Below are positions 25,676-35,219 of a DNA stretch of 64,000 nt, piece by piece. The stretch's first letter is position 1; the number at the start of each line of letters is the position of its first letter. The notes beneath the pieces are model-generated. The model did not search any database and was not told the DNA's origin. It was given only the letters and a program-made list of their open reading frames with translations. The stretch covers positions 62,001-126,000 of the forward strand of contig JBAXWB010000003.1 in assembly GCA_037128595.1 (NCBI GenBank). The letters are read 5' to 3'. This stretch comes from a bacterium. Lineage in GTDB: Bacteria > Verrucomicrobiota > Kiritimatiellia > CAIKKV01 > CAITUY01. The position numbers and the translations under genes were made by a program.

Positions 25676-26797
25676 TCACATTGAGGCGATGTCGAAAAGG
25701 GCGCACTTTCTCACGGCTCCAATGGCATAGCTGACTTGATCCTTGGTTATATGCGGTCCTATTGGAAGGCTGAGAACAGTTTGAGCGAGCTGTTCAGCGA
25801 TTGGAAGTGATCCGGCTGAAGGCTTCATTTCTGCGTACGCACCGGATAGATGCGGGGGAATCGGATAGTGAATGAGCGTACCAATTCCGGCTTCGGTCAA
25901 CGCTTGTCTGAGTTCATCCCGTTGTGGATGGCGGATGACAAAAAGGTGCCAGACCGGTTCCGCCCAATGAGGGATCAGGGGAACTTTCATTCCCGCCACA
26001 CCAAGGAGATCTTTGAGGTATCGCTCGGCCACGATGCGTCGCCGTGTGTTCCATTCATCCAGGTGCTTCAATTTGACTCGCAGAAACGCAGCTTGTAGCT
26101 CATCCAACCGTGAATTGAATCCCTTGCACTCATTGTAGTATTTCTGCTTTGAGCCGTAGTTCCGTAACATCCGGATACGATTAGCGAGATCAGTATCATT
26201 GGTTGTGATCGCGCCCCCGTCCCCGAATGCTCCGAGATTCTTTCCTGGATAAAAACTATGCCCGGCGGCATGGCCGAGTGAGCCGGTGCGGCGGCCTTTG
26301 TAGCGCGCCCCCTGGGCTTGGGCATTGTCTTCAATCACCTTCAGGTTAAAGCGTGCGGCAATATCCATGATGGGGTCCATGTCTGCTGGCTGACCATACA
26401 GATGCACTGGCAGGATGGCTTTGGTTCGCGCCGTAATCGCCGCCTGGATCAAATCGGGCGCAATGTTGTACGTTTGCGGGTCTGGTTCTACCGGTACGGG
26501 AGTTGCCCCTGCATGCGATACTGCCAGCCATGTGGCGATGTAGGTGTTTGACGGGACAATCACCTCGTCCCCGGGGCCAATGCCATAGGCCCTGAGAATC
26601 AGGTGCAGGGCATCAAGGCCGTTGCCGACTCCGATGCATTCCTTCGTGTCGCAATATGAGGCGTACTCTTTCTCGAAAGACTCAACTTCCTGCCCGAGTA
26701 TATACCAGGCAGAGCGCATGAATTTAAAATATGCCTCATCAAGGGCCTCCTTTAATTCATCATAAGGGCCACTGAAGTCGAGAAAAGGGACGTTCAT
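25676..26797 (-). CDS. fdtB: DegT/DnrJ aminotransferase, FdtB/QdtB-like (dTDP-3-amino sugar)
   Basis: 373 residues, a sugar PLP aminotransferase. PLP lysine lies in [15 protein letters not shown], with [21 protein letters not shown] and EDNAQAQGA as family motifs. Next to an FdtA-like 3,4-ketoisomerase and an FdtC-like acetyltransferase, it most likely aminates dTDP-3-keto-6-deoxyhexose to give dTDP-Fuc3N or dTDP-Qui3N. Which epimer is made cannot be told. Its start overlaps the ketoisomerase stop. The rmlA/rmlB genes needed for the precursor are not in this window. Confidence 0.85.
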   Translation of the reverse strand: MNVPFLDFSGPYDELKEALDEAYFKFMRSAWYILGQEVESFEKEYASYCDTKECIGVGNGLDALHLILRAYGIGPGDEVIVPSNTYIATWLAVSHAGATPVPVEPDPQTYNIAPDLIQAAITARTKAILPVHLYGQPADMDPIMDIAARFNLKVIEDNAQAQGARYKGRRTGSLGHAAGHSFYPGKNLGAFGDGGAITTNDTDLANRIRMLRNYGSKQKYYNECKGFNSRLDELQAAFLRVKLKHLDEWNTRRRIVAERYLKDLLGVAGMKVPLIPHWAEPVWHLFVIRHPQRDELRQALTEAGIGTLIHYPIPPHLSGAYAEMKPSAGSLPIAEQLAQTVLSLPIGPHITKDQVSYAIGAVRKCALFDIASM

Positions 26798-27210
26798 CTT
26801 TGCACCTCCGCGATGGCGCGCAGGTATTCATTGTAATCGCGATAGTAGCCATCGGGTTCGTAGAACTCTGACGCCAGCGCCAAACAGACTGAACCAGAGG
26901 AAAAGTTGTCCATCTCCCTCCATATCATCGGGGGGATATGCAGCCCGTGATAGGAGCGGTTCAGGTGAATCCGTTGCTTTTCTTTACCGTCATATGCAAT
27001 CACGTCAAAACTTCCCGACATCGCGATGAGGAACTGATGGCATGATTTCAGCGCATGCCCTGCACGTTCCGCACCCCCGGGTACATCATAAAGGTAAAAG
27101 ACCCGCTTGATCTCGAATGGGATGTGCCGGGTGGCTTCAATGAAGGTGAGATTACCCCGAGGATCTGCCATTTTCGGCAGATCAATTCGTTTGCAGTCTG
27201 CGATATTCAT
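26794..27210 (-). CDS. fdtA: FdtA/WxcM-like dTDP-hexose 3,4-ketoisomerase
   Basis: 138 residues, a small cupin. The start is ATG 27210 with AAGGAGA seven bases upstream, rather than the longer frame from 27324. The motifs [18 protein letters not shown] and [10 protein letters not shown] are typical. The active-site loop, usually R-G-x-H-A-H, reads RAGHALK, so His52 is kept but the second histidine is Leu54. This could change specificity between Fuc3N and Qui3N routes or lower activity. It overlaps both neighbours by four bases. Confidence 0.82.
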   Translation of the reverse strand: MNIADCKRIDLPKMADPRGNLTFIEATRHIPFEIKRVFYLYDVPGGAERAGHALKSCHQFLIAMSGSFDVIAYDGKEKQRIHLNRSYHGLHIPPMIWREMDNFSSGSVCLALASEFYEPDGYYRDYNEYLRAIAEVQR

Positions 27211-27797
27211 GGTCGGATCTCCTTTAGTTTCTTTTCTGATCGTAATGTGTATTTTCGATGACAAAGGCAACTGAACCCCAGGCCGGAGGAGGGCGTCAGT
27301 TTCTGGCCACAGCGGCAGACCCACGCGACGAAGCGGGCCGGATTCCCTATGACCTCCGCAAAGTCAGGGATATCTTTAGTGACCACGGCGCCGGCGCCAA
27401 TCATGGCCCAGCGGCCAATCACGATTCCGGGCAGGATAGTGGCATTGGCGCCAATGGCGCAGCCCCGCCGCAATAATGTCTTTGGGTATTCTGAAAGATG
27501 CTGGTTGCTTCTCGGATTATGATCGTTGGTGAATGTGGCGCAGGGGCCAATGAACACATCGTTCTCAACGAGAACGCCATTCCAAAGATAGACTCCGCAC
27601 TTCACCGTTACACGATTACCGATCTGAACCCCGTTCTCAATAAATGTGTGGTCGCAAATATTGCAGTCAGCCCCCACAACAGCACCATTAACGATATGTG
27701 CGAAGGCCCAGACGCGCGTTCCCTTGCCGACTTGTGCTCCCGCTTCGATCGCAGCCAGGGGATGAATCAATCCCGGACACATTACATCGGGTTTCAT
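27207..27797 (-). CDS. Left-handed beta-helix acetyltransferase (FdtC/QdtC-like)
   Basis: 196 residues. Hexapeptide repeats run over residues 10-160 (GAQVGKGTRVWAFAHI, AVVGADCNIC, VLVENDVFIGP), with the NDHNPR catalytic-loop region and the VGAVVTKDIP/GNPAR end. The C-terminal about 30 residues carry a CRCG...CLCH zinc-ribbon-like module seen in some members of this family. With FdtA and FdtB alongside, N-acetylation of a 3-amino-3,6-dideoxyhexose is the likely reaction. Confidence 0.82.
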   Translation of the reverse strand: MKPDVMCPGLIHPLAAIEAGAQVGKGTRVWAFAHIVNGAVVGADCNICDHTFIENGVQIGNRVTVKCGVYLWNGVLVENDVFIGPCATFTNDHNPRSNQHLSEYPKTLLRRGCAIGANATILPGIVIGRWAMIGAGAVVTKDIPDFAEVIGNPARFVAWVCRCGQKLTPSSGLGFSCLCHRKYTLRSEKKLKEIRP

Positions 27798-27847
27798 AGG
27801 ATAACTTCTTTCAATCTGTGGCCGACTGACGGGAATCCTCGTTAAAG

Positions 27848-28834
27848 TTATGTCAGTAGCTTAAGCTTAATGTCCCAATCCCATCTCAATACGTGGCGCA
27901 CCAAAATCTTGGCAGCATTATGAAACGTACCCCCGCTGAATATAATCAGGAATGCCAGTTTTATGGCCTCGAGGCGTGTCGCATCAAACGCCCTGACATC
28001 ATATTCGTAAATCTTCACCATGCGTTTGAGCTCATTCTCGACCTCTGGGTGGTGTACCCCGCGCTTCTTTTGCCAGGCGTTTAGCCACTCTTTTGCGATC
28101 GCCAGCGTATTTTCTGAGGATTTGCGTCTCAGTGTCGTTCTTCGCGAACCTTCCTTCACGGCGGGAATATCCCGATACACAATTGACAGGCACTCTTCAT
28201 GGGAACGGTGTTGAACTAGCGGTTCATCCAAAACTCCAATTCCGGACGTCAACCAGGCACGAAATGAATAGACCCAGTCTTCGGTAAACAGATGTCGATC
28301 AAGCGGGCCGTAATCATCATGCAAGGTTCGGCTATAGGCCGCACAAGCCCCTGTGGCGCCACATCGCCAGTGGCGTGCTTTTTGCGAGAGCTCCGGGACA
28401 AATACGACATTCCGCTGGATAAACCCGGTGGGTCTGCCGTTAATGTCGACTTCCTCGAATGGACTACAAACAAGGTCAACAGGGGAAGACTTATCCAACC
28501 AACGCCTTACCACTTTTTCGGTGCGCTGGGGTAGCGACATGTCATCCCCTGCCTGAATCACGCAGAATTTCCCTGTTGAAAGTTCCCACGTTCGATTCAA
28601 GTTGCCGGCTAATCCGAGGTTGGTTGGATTTCGGTTCAGGATGACCTTGTGAGGCCCGTGATAAGCGGCCACTTCAGCGTTCATGACCTCGTAAGTTGAG
28701 TCTGTGGAGCAGTCATCAGACAAGACGATCTCGAGTGGGCTGTACGTTTGCGACAATGCACTTCGCACGGCGTCAGCAACAAAACGCTCCTGATTGTACG
28801 CGATGACAACAAAGCTGACTAAGGGGTTTCCCAT
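27848..28834 (-). CDS. Family 2 glycosyltransferase
   Basis: 328 residues, cytoplasmic GT-A fold. The N-terminus VSFVVIAYNQERFVADAV, SDDCSTDST and QAGDDMS (the DXD-like metal site) are GT2 hallmarks. The C-terminal third is amphipathic and may dock at the membrane. AAGGGAGAG precedes the ATG. It adds one sugar to the lipid-linked EPS unit; donor and linkage are unknown. Confidence 0.85.
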   Translation of the reverse strand: MGNPLVSFVVIAYNQERFVADAVRSALSQTYSPLEIVLSDDCSTDSTYEVMNAEVAAYHGPHKVILNRNPTNLGLAGNLNRTWELSTGKFCVIQAGDDMSLPQRTEKVVRRWLDKSSPVDLVCSPFEEVDINGRPTGFIQRNVVFVPELSQKARHWRCGATGACAAYSRTLHDDYGPLDRHLFTEDWVYSFRAWLTSGIGVLDEPLVQHRSHEECLSIVYRDIPAVKEGSRRTTLRRKSSENTLAIAKEWLNAWQKKRGVHHPEVENELKRMVKIYEYDVRAFDATRLEAIKLAFLIIFSGGTFHNAAKILVRHVLRWDWDIKLKLLT

Positions 28835-28868
28835 TTCGACGCTCTCCCTTAAGGAATTAGGTTAGTCC

Positions 28869-29414
28869 TCAGTGGATGATTCTGGCGGGAATTCCCCCCG
28901 CCGTGCTGTTGGGCGGGATATCCTTCGTGACAACGGCGTTTGCTCCAATGATGGAGTGATGTCCGATCCTGACACCTTTCAATATTACGGCATTGACGCC
29001 CAACCAGCAGTCATGCTCGATCACTACCGGCTTACTCCTGAATTTGTCGCATTGTGTCGTCCGTTCTCCCAATGCATCAACGATATGATCTGAATCCGTT
29101 ATAAATACCCTTGGGGCAATCAACACGAAGTCTTGAATTTCCACCGATACACTCGCATTGCATTGAAAATCATGCAGGATGCTGCAATGAGCGCCAATCC
29201 GGATCTTAGGATCATCTCCCGGTTCTGCCGGTGAAAGGTCGGCCAGGCACCAGCCATCATTCAGTGAGGTGTGATGCCCTATGCTGATGGCCTTCGGATT
29301 GCGTACAAATCTGCATTTTCCAAGAACGGATCGTGTGCCGAACGAATGGAACCTCCAGCTCCAAAATATTCCCGTTTTAGCCAGGAGAAATAATCTATGA
29401 AAATGCAGGTGCAT
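28869..29414 (-). CDS. WcaF/LbH-type O-acetyltransferase
   Basis: 181 residues with left-handed beta-helix hexapeptides (ISIGHHTSL, IRIGAHCSI, VRIGHHSIIGANAVVTKDIP) and the ITDSDH catalytic region. It resembles putative colanic acid acetyltransferases. The start is uncertain because no ribosome site precedes ATG 29414, and an in-frame stop lies eleven codons upstream, which is the stop of the secreted protein gene. It probably O-acetylates an EPS sugar. Confidence 0.78.
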   Translation of the reverse strand: MHLHFHRLFLLAKTGIFWSWRFHSFGTRSVLGKCRFVRNPKAISIGHHTSLNDGWCLADLSPAEPGDDPKIRIGAHCSILHDFQCNASVSVEIQDFVLIAPRVFITDSDHIVDALGERTTQCDKFRSKPVVIEHDCWLGVNAVILKGVRIGHHSIIGANAVVTKDIPPNSTAGGIPARIIH

Positions 29415-29447
29415 GTGGAGGACTTTATAGGTTCCGCTGTCATATAC

Positions 29448-32400
29448 TTACGGGGCGACGACCCGTAAATTGCGAGGGGCAGGGGGGAGTTGGAGAATGA
29501 CAAAGCTTTGGAGCTGCACATCAGCCTCCCTGCACCTGATGATGACCTGATGCACGCCCTGGGTGAGGGCAAAGATCTTGGGGATATATTGATTGTTTGC
29601 TTCCGAGCCATTGCCTCGCCAGCTTATTACCCGTTGTTCGAAATTCGAAGTAGTCGGTATATCCCAGATCATGGTTGGATCTTCGGGTTCCGCGTCGATG
29701 TTCAGGAAAAAGGAGTTGGCTCCGATATTGGGCGCATTCACCAGCCCCTGAAGGATGTAGTTTCCCGGATAGGTAATCGTAAAAGAATAAGCGGCGCGGC
29801 CACCCAAGGCCGGGTCAAAGGTTTGCAATGGCTGGCTGATTGATGAGTTGGTATAGACGAAGGGGGCAGTAATAACTCCTGATCCCGACAGGAACGTCAA
29901 TCCCTCCACTGGCGGAGGAGGGGCTTCAACCCCGACCGCAAGGGTAGATTCGGCGCTGGAAACGCCATTGTTTACACGCAGCTTCCAGATAAACGTACTG
30001 CCTGCCGCGCCGGTCATGTAGTTAAAATTAATGCTTAAAACGGATCCAGTGCCGCTTTGAACCACGGTTTCACTTCCGTTCGTTGTATATAACCACTGCC
30101 AGGTCATCGGATAACCATTTGGGTCGGAGGCGGTTCCGGAATACTGGACAACGGACCCTGCAAATACCTGGAGCCCGGATTTGGAAAGGTTGACATCAAG
30201 ACCGTTCTGGGTGATAGCCGAAACGACTGGTGGCAACCAGGCTGAGCCGGTGGCTGTTGCGATGGTTCCGCTGCCTCCTGTGAAGGCAATGCCCTGACTA
30301 TTTGATCCAATGGTGGTTGGGCTGTAACGAGCTGTGACGGCCTGGCTCAATCCCGCTCCGAGAGAATAAGGACTGCCGGAGAGGATACTGAACGGAGCCA
30401 CTGCGCTCGCGCTACCCGAGAGGGTGCCTCCGCCGGAGTTCTGAACTGTAAATGAGCGGTCTGCCGTTGTTCCCACAGGGATAGAGCCAAAGCTCTGACT
30501 GCCCGGCGAGATCGATATCGAAGGGAGTAACACGGCTACCCCGTTCACAGTTGCCACTGCTCCCGCGCCACCCGTGAAAGCCATATTCTGGCTATTTGTG
30601 CCTGCTGAGACCGGGCTATAACGGACCGTCACGGTCTGGCTCACGCCAGCCCCGAGACTATAGGGACTGCCAGAAATGACGCTGAATGGGGCCAGGGCGC
30701 TCGCGCTACCTGCGAGAGTTCCTCCGCCGGAGTTCTGAACAGTAAAAGAACGGTCTGCGGTTGTTCCAACAGTGATTAAACCGAAGCTCTGGCTCATTGG
30801 AGTTAACGAAAGTGTGGGAGAGATCAGTGATGAAACAAGGATGTTGTCAGCGATAATGGTGCCTTGGCTCAGGTCCACGCTAATTCCGCCACTCAAAAAG
30901 GGCGAAGTGCCATCAAACCCGGTGTCAGTCACGTCCAGCAAAACCGAACCATCATAATAGACCTGAATCCGCGTGCTTTGAAACACTAACTTGAGTGAAT
31001 GTGAATTCGTGCCCACCGCCGGTAAGCTCACCTGTTGCATGGGCGTGCCACTCCAACTGGTCCATGCTGAAAATTTGATCAGTTTAATTACATTACCTCC
31101 ATTTACGGGATACACCCAAGCACCATAATGGGCGCCAGTGGTCGGATTCACCCTGCCGCCTAATCCACCGCCATATGCATCAGATGAAAATTGAATGCGC
31201 CCTTCAATCGAGTAATCCGTCCAATTGGTGGCCAGGCACAGATACCCATATGCTCCGGATCCAGCGATCCCCTGCAAGGTTCCACTTAAAAGGCTCCAGG
31301 TGCCTAGAATGCTATTCCACGGCGATAGCGACGTTCTTGAAAAGTCATCGGAAAAAAGGGCACCGGAAGGGTTAACGGTAATGCTCGCTACGGCAATACC
31401 TGAATTAGTCAAACCATCACTGGCCCGGTAACTGAAGCTGATCAAGCCGGTGAAATTTGTCGACGGGGTATAAGTGAATCCTCCGTTCGGGTTCAGGTTC
31501 AATGTGCCGTTGGTTGGACCGTTCGAGATCACAGCGGTCAGGTTGCTCCCTGTATCATTGCTCAACACTCCGTTTGCCGATATGATGGTAAGGGTTGTTC
31601 CCTGAGCCATGCTGTAGTTGTCGTTGTTGGCCGTTGGTACATTTGCTACGGGCGGGGGAGGGGGGGCGACGATATTGGTTCCCCCGAATTCATACGCTCC
31701 GATATCCCACCAGCCGTCAGCCCCTCGCGTATTGCCGCTCGGGTCAAGGTTATATGGACTTCCAAGCGTGACGCCGGCGGTTGGGGTATTGGTGGCCAGC
31801 CGGAAATCCCCTGTCGCCGCATTCATAAAGCGAGCCACCCCCGTATTCAGGATATTGTGGTCCTGCGTTTGAACGTAGGCAAAGCCGGGAGTATACACGC
31901 ACGCCTGCCAGAGATTATTCTGGACGATAATGCCTGTTGAGCCTGAGACATTGCCTCCCGAAACACCTGAAGGACCGTGCATTCCGTAAAAGGTGTTATT
32001 GTAAATAAGGACGTTGTCGCAGTTTTCTACCCCAGTCATTGAAAGCACGCCGGCATTGTTATTGCCCTCGGCGGCAGTTGCGGCCCAGAAAACATTGCCG
32101 TAAACATAAATGCCGTTTACCCGGAGAGTACCATACGACTGGGGTTCAATGTAGGTTGTGGAGGGATACAGCAAGTCCGCCACATCACAGTAACGTATGG
32201 TCACATTCTTGGTGTCAGCTAACTGAAAGACTTCGCTGTGTTCCTGTCCGGCAAATGAGCGCAGATAGCAATGGTCAATGATGATGCCTTGATCGGTCAC
32301 CGCATCTCCGGTGAAACACATCCCCACCAGACCTCCGTGCAAATAGCAGTTCTGGATGAATTGACCCACCGATAAGCCGCCTCCATACGTCATGCCTTTT

Positions 32401-32981
32401 TCGTCGAACGGCAACCCGGCCGCGCTGCCGTCCGGGTAGGGACATTGCATTTCTACATGTTTGAGTATCAGGTAGGATTGCTTCCCCCCATAGGTGCCGA
32501 TGCAATCATCCTGTGATCCATCAGATCCCTGTACCAGTTTGATGCCGTAACTGCTGCTGTTGATCCCGGACCCGGTAATCCCATCCACCGACAAATAGGA
32601 AAGGCTGACGGTCCATACCGTTCCGCTGGCAGCCGTGAATACCGCCTGATTGCTTTCGTAAGAGGCTTGCCACCCATTGACCGCCCCGCACTCTGCGGCG
32701 GTGGCTTTCTTCAGGTAGACATAGCTCGTTCCTGCAATTGAATTGAAGGTGTGTTTTCCGTAGTTTCCGCCGGCGATATAGTAGGTGTCGTTGCGGATCA
32801 AAGTGGCTGGAATGTCGGTATAGGCATTGAGCCAGTCATTGCCAGTACTACTCCCTGTAGCCCCAGCTCGGATGTAGTGATTGGCGGCCCAGGCCGGCGA
32901 AGCAAGGGCAATCAGCACGATAGCGCTGGATCGAATGCCCATACTGATGAGACGGTTGAAATATTTAGTTTTAATTTTCAT
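29448..32981 (-). CDS. Large secreted beta-helix/multidomain protein embedded in the EPS cluster
   Basis: 1177 residues. A signal peptide ends about residue 33 (SPAWA/ANHY). Residues about 34-430 look like a right-handed parallel beta-helix (pectate-lyase-like). A PPPPP linker leads to a cadherin-like domain (NDNYSMAQGTTL), a LamG/concanavalin-like domain (LFSDDFSRTSLSPW), two near-identical choice-of-anchor-D repeats (QSFGLITVGTTADRSFTV and QSFGSIPVGTTADRSFTV), an Ig-like domain and a final beta domain. It stops at PAPRNLRVVAP, which looks like the start of an Fn3 domain, so the C-terminus may be truncated; there is no sorting signal. Inference: a polysaccharide-binding or -cleaving protein exported with the EPS. 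It overlaps the upstream GT2 gene by four bases. Confidence 0.8.
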   Translation of the reverse strand: MKIKTKYFNRLISMGIRSSAIVLIALASPAWAANHYIRAGATGSSTGNDWLNAYTDIPATLIRNDTYYIAGGNYGKHTFNSIAGTSYVYLKKATAAECGAVNGWQASYESNQAVFTAASGTVWTVSLSYLSVDGITGSGINSSSYGIKLVQGSDGSQDDCIGTYGGKQSYLILKHVEMQCPYPDGSAAGLPFDEKGMTYGGGLSVGQFIQNCYLHGGLVGMCFTGDAVTDQGIIIDHCYLRSFAGQEHSEVFQLADTKNVTIRYCDVADLLYPSTTYIEPQSYGTLRVNGIYVYGNVFWAATAAEGNNNAGVLSMTGVENCDNVLIYNNTFYGMHGPSGVSGGNVSGSTGIIVQNNLWQACVYTPGFAYVQTQDHNILNTGVARFMNAATGDFRLATNTPTAGVTLGSPYNLDPSGNTRGADGWWDIGAYEFGGTNIVAPPPPPVANVPTANNDNYSMAQGTTLTIISANGVLSNDTGSNLTAVISNGPTNGTLNLNPNGGFTYTPSTNFTGLISFSYRASDGLTNSGIAVASITVNPSGALFSDDFSRTSLSPWNSILGTWSLLSGTLQGIAGSGAYGYLCLATNWTDYSIEGRIQFSSDAYGGGLGGRVNPTTGAHYGAWVYPVNGGNVIKLIKFSAWTSWSGTPMQQVSLPAVGTNSHSLKLVFQSTRIQVYYDGSVLLDVTDTGFDGTSPFLSGGISVDLSQGTIIADNILVSSLISPTLSLTPMSQSFGLITVGTTADRSFTVQNSGGGTLAGSASALAPFSVISGSPYSLGAGVSQTVTVRYSPVSAGTNSQNMAFTGGAGAVATVNGVAVLLPSISISPGSQSFGSIPVGTTADRSFTVQNSGGGTLSGSASAVAPFSILSGSPYSLGAGLSQAVTARYSPTTIGSNSQGIAFTGGSGTIATATGSAWLPPVVSAITQNGLDVNLSKSGLQVFAGSVVQYSGTASDPNGYPMTWQWLYTTNGSETVVQSGTGSVLSINFNYMTGAAGSTFIWKLRVNNGVSSAESTLAVGVEAPPPPVEGLTFLSGSGVITAPFVYTNSSISQPLQTFDPALGGRAAYSFTITYPGNYILQGLVNAPNIGANSFFLNIDAEPEDPTMIWDIPTTSNFEQRVISWRGNGSEANNQYIPKIFALTQGVHQVIIRCREADVQLQSFVILQLPPAPRNLRVVAP

Positions 32982-33931
32982 AATGCACTCCTGTCAAACG
33001 TTTCCTTGCCGGTAATCAGCCAGCGAAGGCAAACTTGGCTTCTCGTAAACTTAAACCTGGCTTCCTTGGTGGGATCACTACGGATCACCACGTTTAATCC
33101 CCTTAGTATCAGTCTGAGAAAGTGATGAAGGATGGAAAGTAAATAATAAGCGACTTGACCCGGTATGCCGTTGTGCTTTCGCCAGAAAGCGAGGTTGGCG
33201 CGCAGCATTTCGATGCTGTAGCGCAAAGGCGCATTGTCGGAACTGCCACCCCCGAAGTGAGTGGCGCTGGCTTGAGGTATAAACATGATCCTCCATCCTG
33301 CATCCCGGAATCGTTTACACCAGTCGACGTCCTCTGCGTAAAAAAAGAAGCGTTCATCCAAGCCGCCCACGACGTCAACGGCCTTGCGACGGGCTAACCA
33401 GAAACAACCGCTCAGCACCTCCACGTCGCTCTCGGTAAAATGAGATAAAGGGGTCATTTCCCTCGATAGAAGCGGCCAGCGTTGGAGCGCGTGGTCCAGG
33501 GCAAGGGCCCGGCAGATGGTGTTCATCAAAGTAGGAAAACGACGGCAGGTCGACTGTAACCGGTCTTCTCTATCAAGAACTTTTGGCCCTACCAGTCCGG
33601 CCTCCTCGTGGTGTTCCAGAAACGCCGTTAAAGTTTCAAAACATCCAGGATGGACAATCACATCGGAATTAACCAGAGCCAAGTAGTCGTGAGAGGCTTG
33701 TTTGATTCCGAGGTTATTGCCGCAGGCAAAGCCAAGATTATTGCTGGATCGGATGACTGTGACGCCGGGAAACTCTTTGGTCACCATTTCAGGAGAGCCA
33801 TCAGTAGAGGCATTATCCACCACAATTACCTCGCCGATAAGTGTGCCGCTGTTTTTGTAAATGGAGGCCAGGCAGTTCCTTAGGAAATCTTTAGCATTCC
33901 AACTGACAATAATGACGGATATCTTATTCAT
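32978..33931 (-). CDS. Family 2 glycosyltransferase (rhamnosyltransferase-like)
   Basis: 317 residues with the GT2 start ISVIIVSWNAKDFLRNCL, VDNASTDGS, VNSDV (metal site) and the FFFYAEDVDWCKRFRDAGW acceptor motif common in rhamnosyltransferase-type GT2 enzymes. It overlaps the polymerase gene upstream by eight bases and the beta-helix gene downstream by four. The donor sugar cannot be assigned. Confidence 0.87.
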   Translation of the reverse strand: MNKISVIIVSWNAKDFLRNCLASIYKNSGTLIGEVIVVDNASTDGSPEMVTKEFPGVTVIRSSNNLGFACGNNLGIKQASHDYLALVNSDVIVHPGCFETLTAFLEHHEEAGLVGPKVLDREDRLQSTCRRFPTLMNTICRALALDHALQRWPLLSREMTPLSHFTESDVEVLSGCFWLARRKAVDVVGGLDERFFFYAEDVDWCKRFRDAGWRIMFIPQASATHFGGGSSDNAPLRYSIEMLRANLAFWRKHNGIPGQVAYYLLSILHHFLRLILRGLNVVIRSDPTKEARFKFTRSQVCLRWLITGKETFDRSAL

Positions 33932-35216
33932 GACAGATTGATGCGGTCATGACGAAATTCGGTTCTGACGCCGAGGAAGTCTGCACGGAACCGATGCTTG
34001 CCAGTATCAGATATAGAAATACAATTGACTGGTCAAAATATGACACTGACACCATCGTGGCAACATGGCCGAACAAGACAGCGCCCAGCGTCCATAGTAA
34101 AAATTGTCTGTCAGACGAAAGATCATCGCTCGAGTGGAAGACTCGACTGAGAGAGGTAAAGCCGCTGGCCAGCACACCGATAAATAGCAGCATCAGCGGC
34201 AGCCCCCCCAGAACCCCCAGCTTGAGATAATAATTAGTCATATCTGTGTGATCACCGCTCCAGCCGACCCCTGTGGGCATCCAATGCCGGGTGTAGTCGG
34301 TGCCTCCCAGCCACCATTCATCAAGATGCTTGAATGCAGAGTCTATCAACGCGGCACGGTGCCAGCCAGTACTGCTGCCGGTGAGGTCAATTCTGGCCAG
34401 GACATAACACACAGGAGCATTCATAGCAAAAGTAAGGGTAATCACTGCAAGGACAGCCGACCAACGGATCAGTCGCATATGTGCCCGGACTTTCCAGAGA
34501 CTCAATCCTAGACAGGCCATAAGGGCCGTCATAATGGGCCCGCTGGAACGGCTAGTCAGCACCATGGTTCCTGTTGTAACCAGACCTAATAGGGACAGAC
34601 GGCGATTGTCTTTCCAGAAAAGAAGCGCGAGTGGCAGGCATACGGCCCCAACGGTTCCTGCCAGGATTGAGTGCCCAAAGGGGCCTTGTGCCCGGACATG
34701 GCCATCGCGCACTTCGCTCAGTACCGGAACCCCGCCCAGAAAAGAAAACATACTTTTCCCTGTTACTGTTTCCATGATCATCTCAATCGCAATCGGCACC
34801 AAAACGATCAGGAGTATCTTGATCAGAGACTTGACGTTTTCAGAGTCGCGAATGAAAATCCGAAGCAGAAAGTACAAGCCTAATGCATCATAGGCAAATC
34901 CCAGCCGATTGATTAGGGCGGCCGAGAAGTTTTCGTGAAAAAAACTGCTTAACACGGCACACCCGCACCAGAGGATCATCATCCGGTCCAAATTCTGCCA
35001 TCCACCGATGAGCCGTTCCTCCCTGAATATGACCCGTATCGAGCCCAGGGTGATCAATATCCGGATCACGTAAAAATGAAATGGACCGATAGAAATCGAC
35101 TGACCTAGTGTCATATAACTGGCGCCAATCAACAATGGCAGCGGGGCCCATGTCCGCGGTAGTTTCAACAGGTAATAGCCGGTGAGCAAGGTAAATATGA
35201 CTGCAAGTGGATTCAT
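33924..35216 (-). CDS. O-antigen polymerase/ligase-like membrane protein (Wzy candidate)
   Basis: 430 residues with about ten to twelve hydrophobic segments and a large periplasmic loop between about residues 270 and 330 that holds the HRAALIDSAF...GGTDYTRHWMPTG region typical of Wzy/WaaL proteins. In a cluster with a flippase, a chain-length protein and an export lipoprotein, it is the likely Wzy polymerase. It starts three bases after the second amidotransferase. Confidence 0.83.
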   Translation of the reverse strand: MNPLAVIFTLLTGYYLLKLPRTWAPLPLLIGASYMTLGQSISIGPFHFYVIRILITLGSIRVIFREERLIGGWQNLDRMMILWCGCAVLSSFFHENFSAALINRLGFAYDALGLYFLLRIFIRDSENVKSLIKILLIVLVPIAIEMIMETVTGKSMFSFLGGVPVLSEVRDGHVRAQGPFGHSILAGTVGAVCLPLALLFWKDNRRLSLLGLVTTGTMVLTSRSSGPIMTALMACLGLSLWKVRAHMRLIRWSAVLAVITLTFAMNAPVCYVLARIDLTGSSTGWHRAALIDSAFKHLDEWWLGGTDYTRHWMPTGVGWSGDHTDMTNYYLKLGVLGGLPLMLLFIGVLASGFTSLSRVFHSSDDLSSDRQFLLWTLGAVLFGHVATMVSVSYFDQSIVFLYLILASIGSVQTSSASEPNFVMTASICHE

Positions 35217-35219
35217 GGG

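Noticed and set aside
33924-35216. Polytopic membrane protein considered as an exosortase
   Set aside because: It is about 430 residues with a large periplasmic loop of the Wzy/ligase kind, and the exosortase Cys/Arg/His active-site pattern is not seen.
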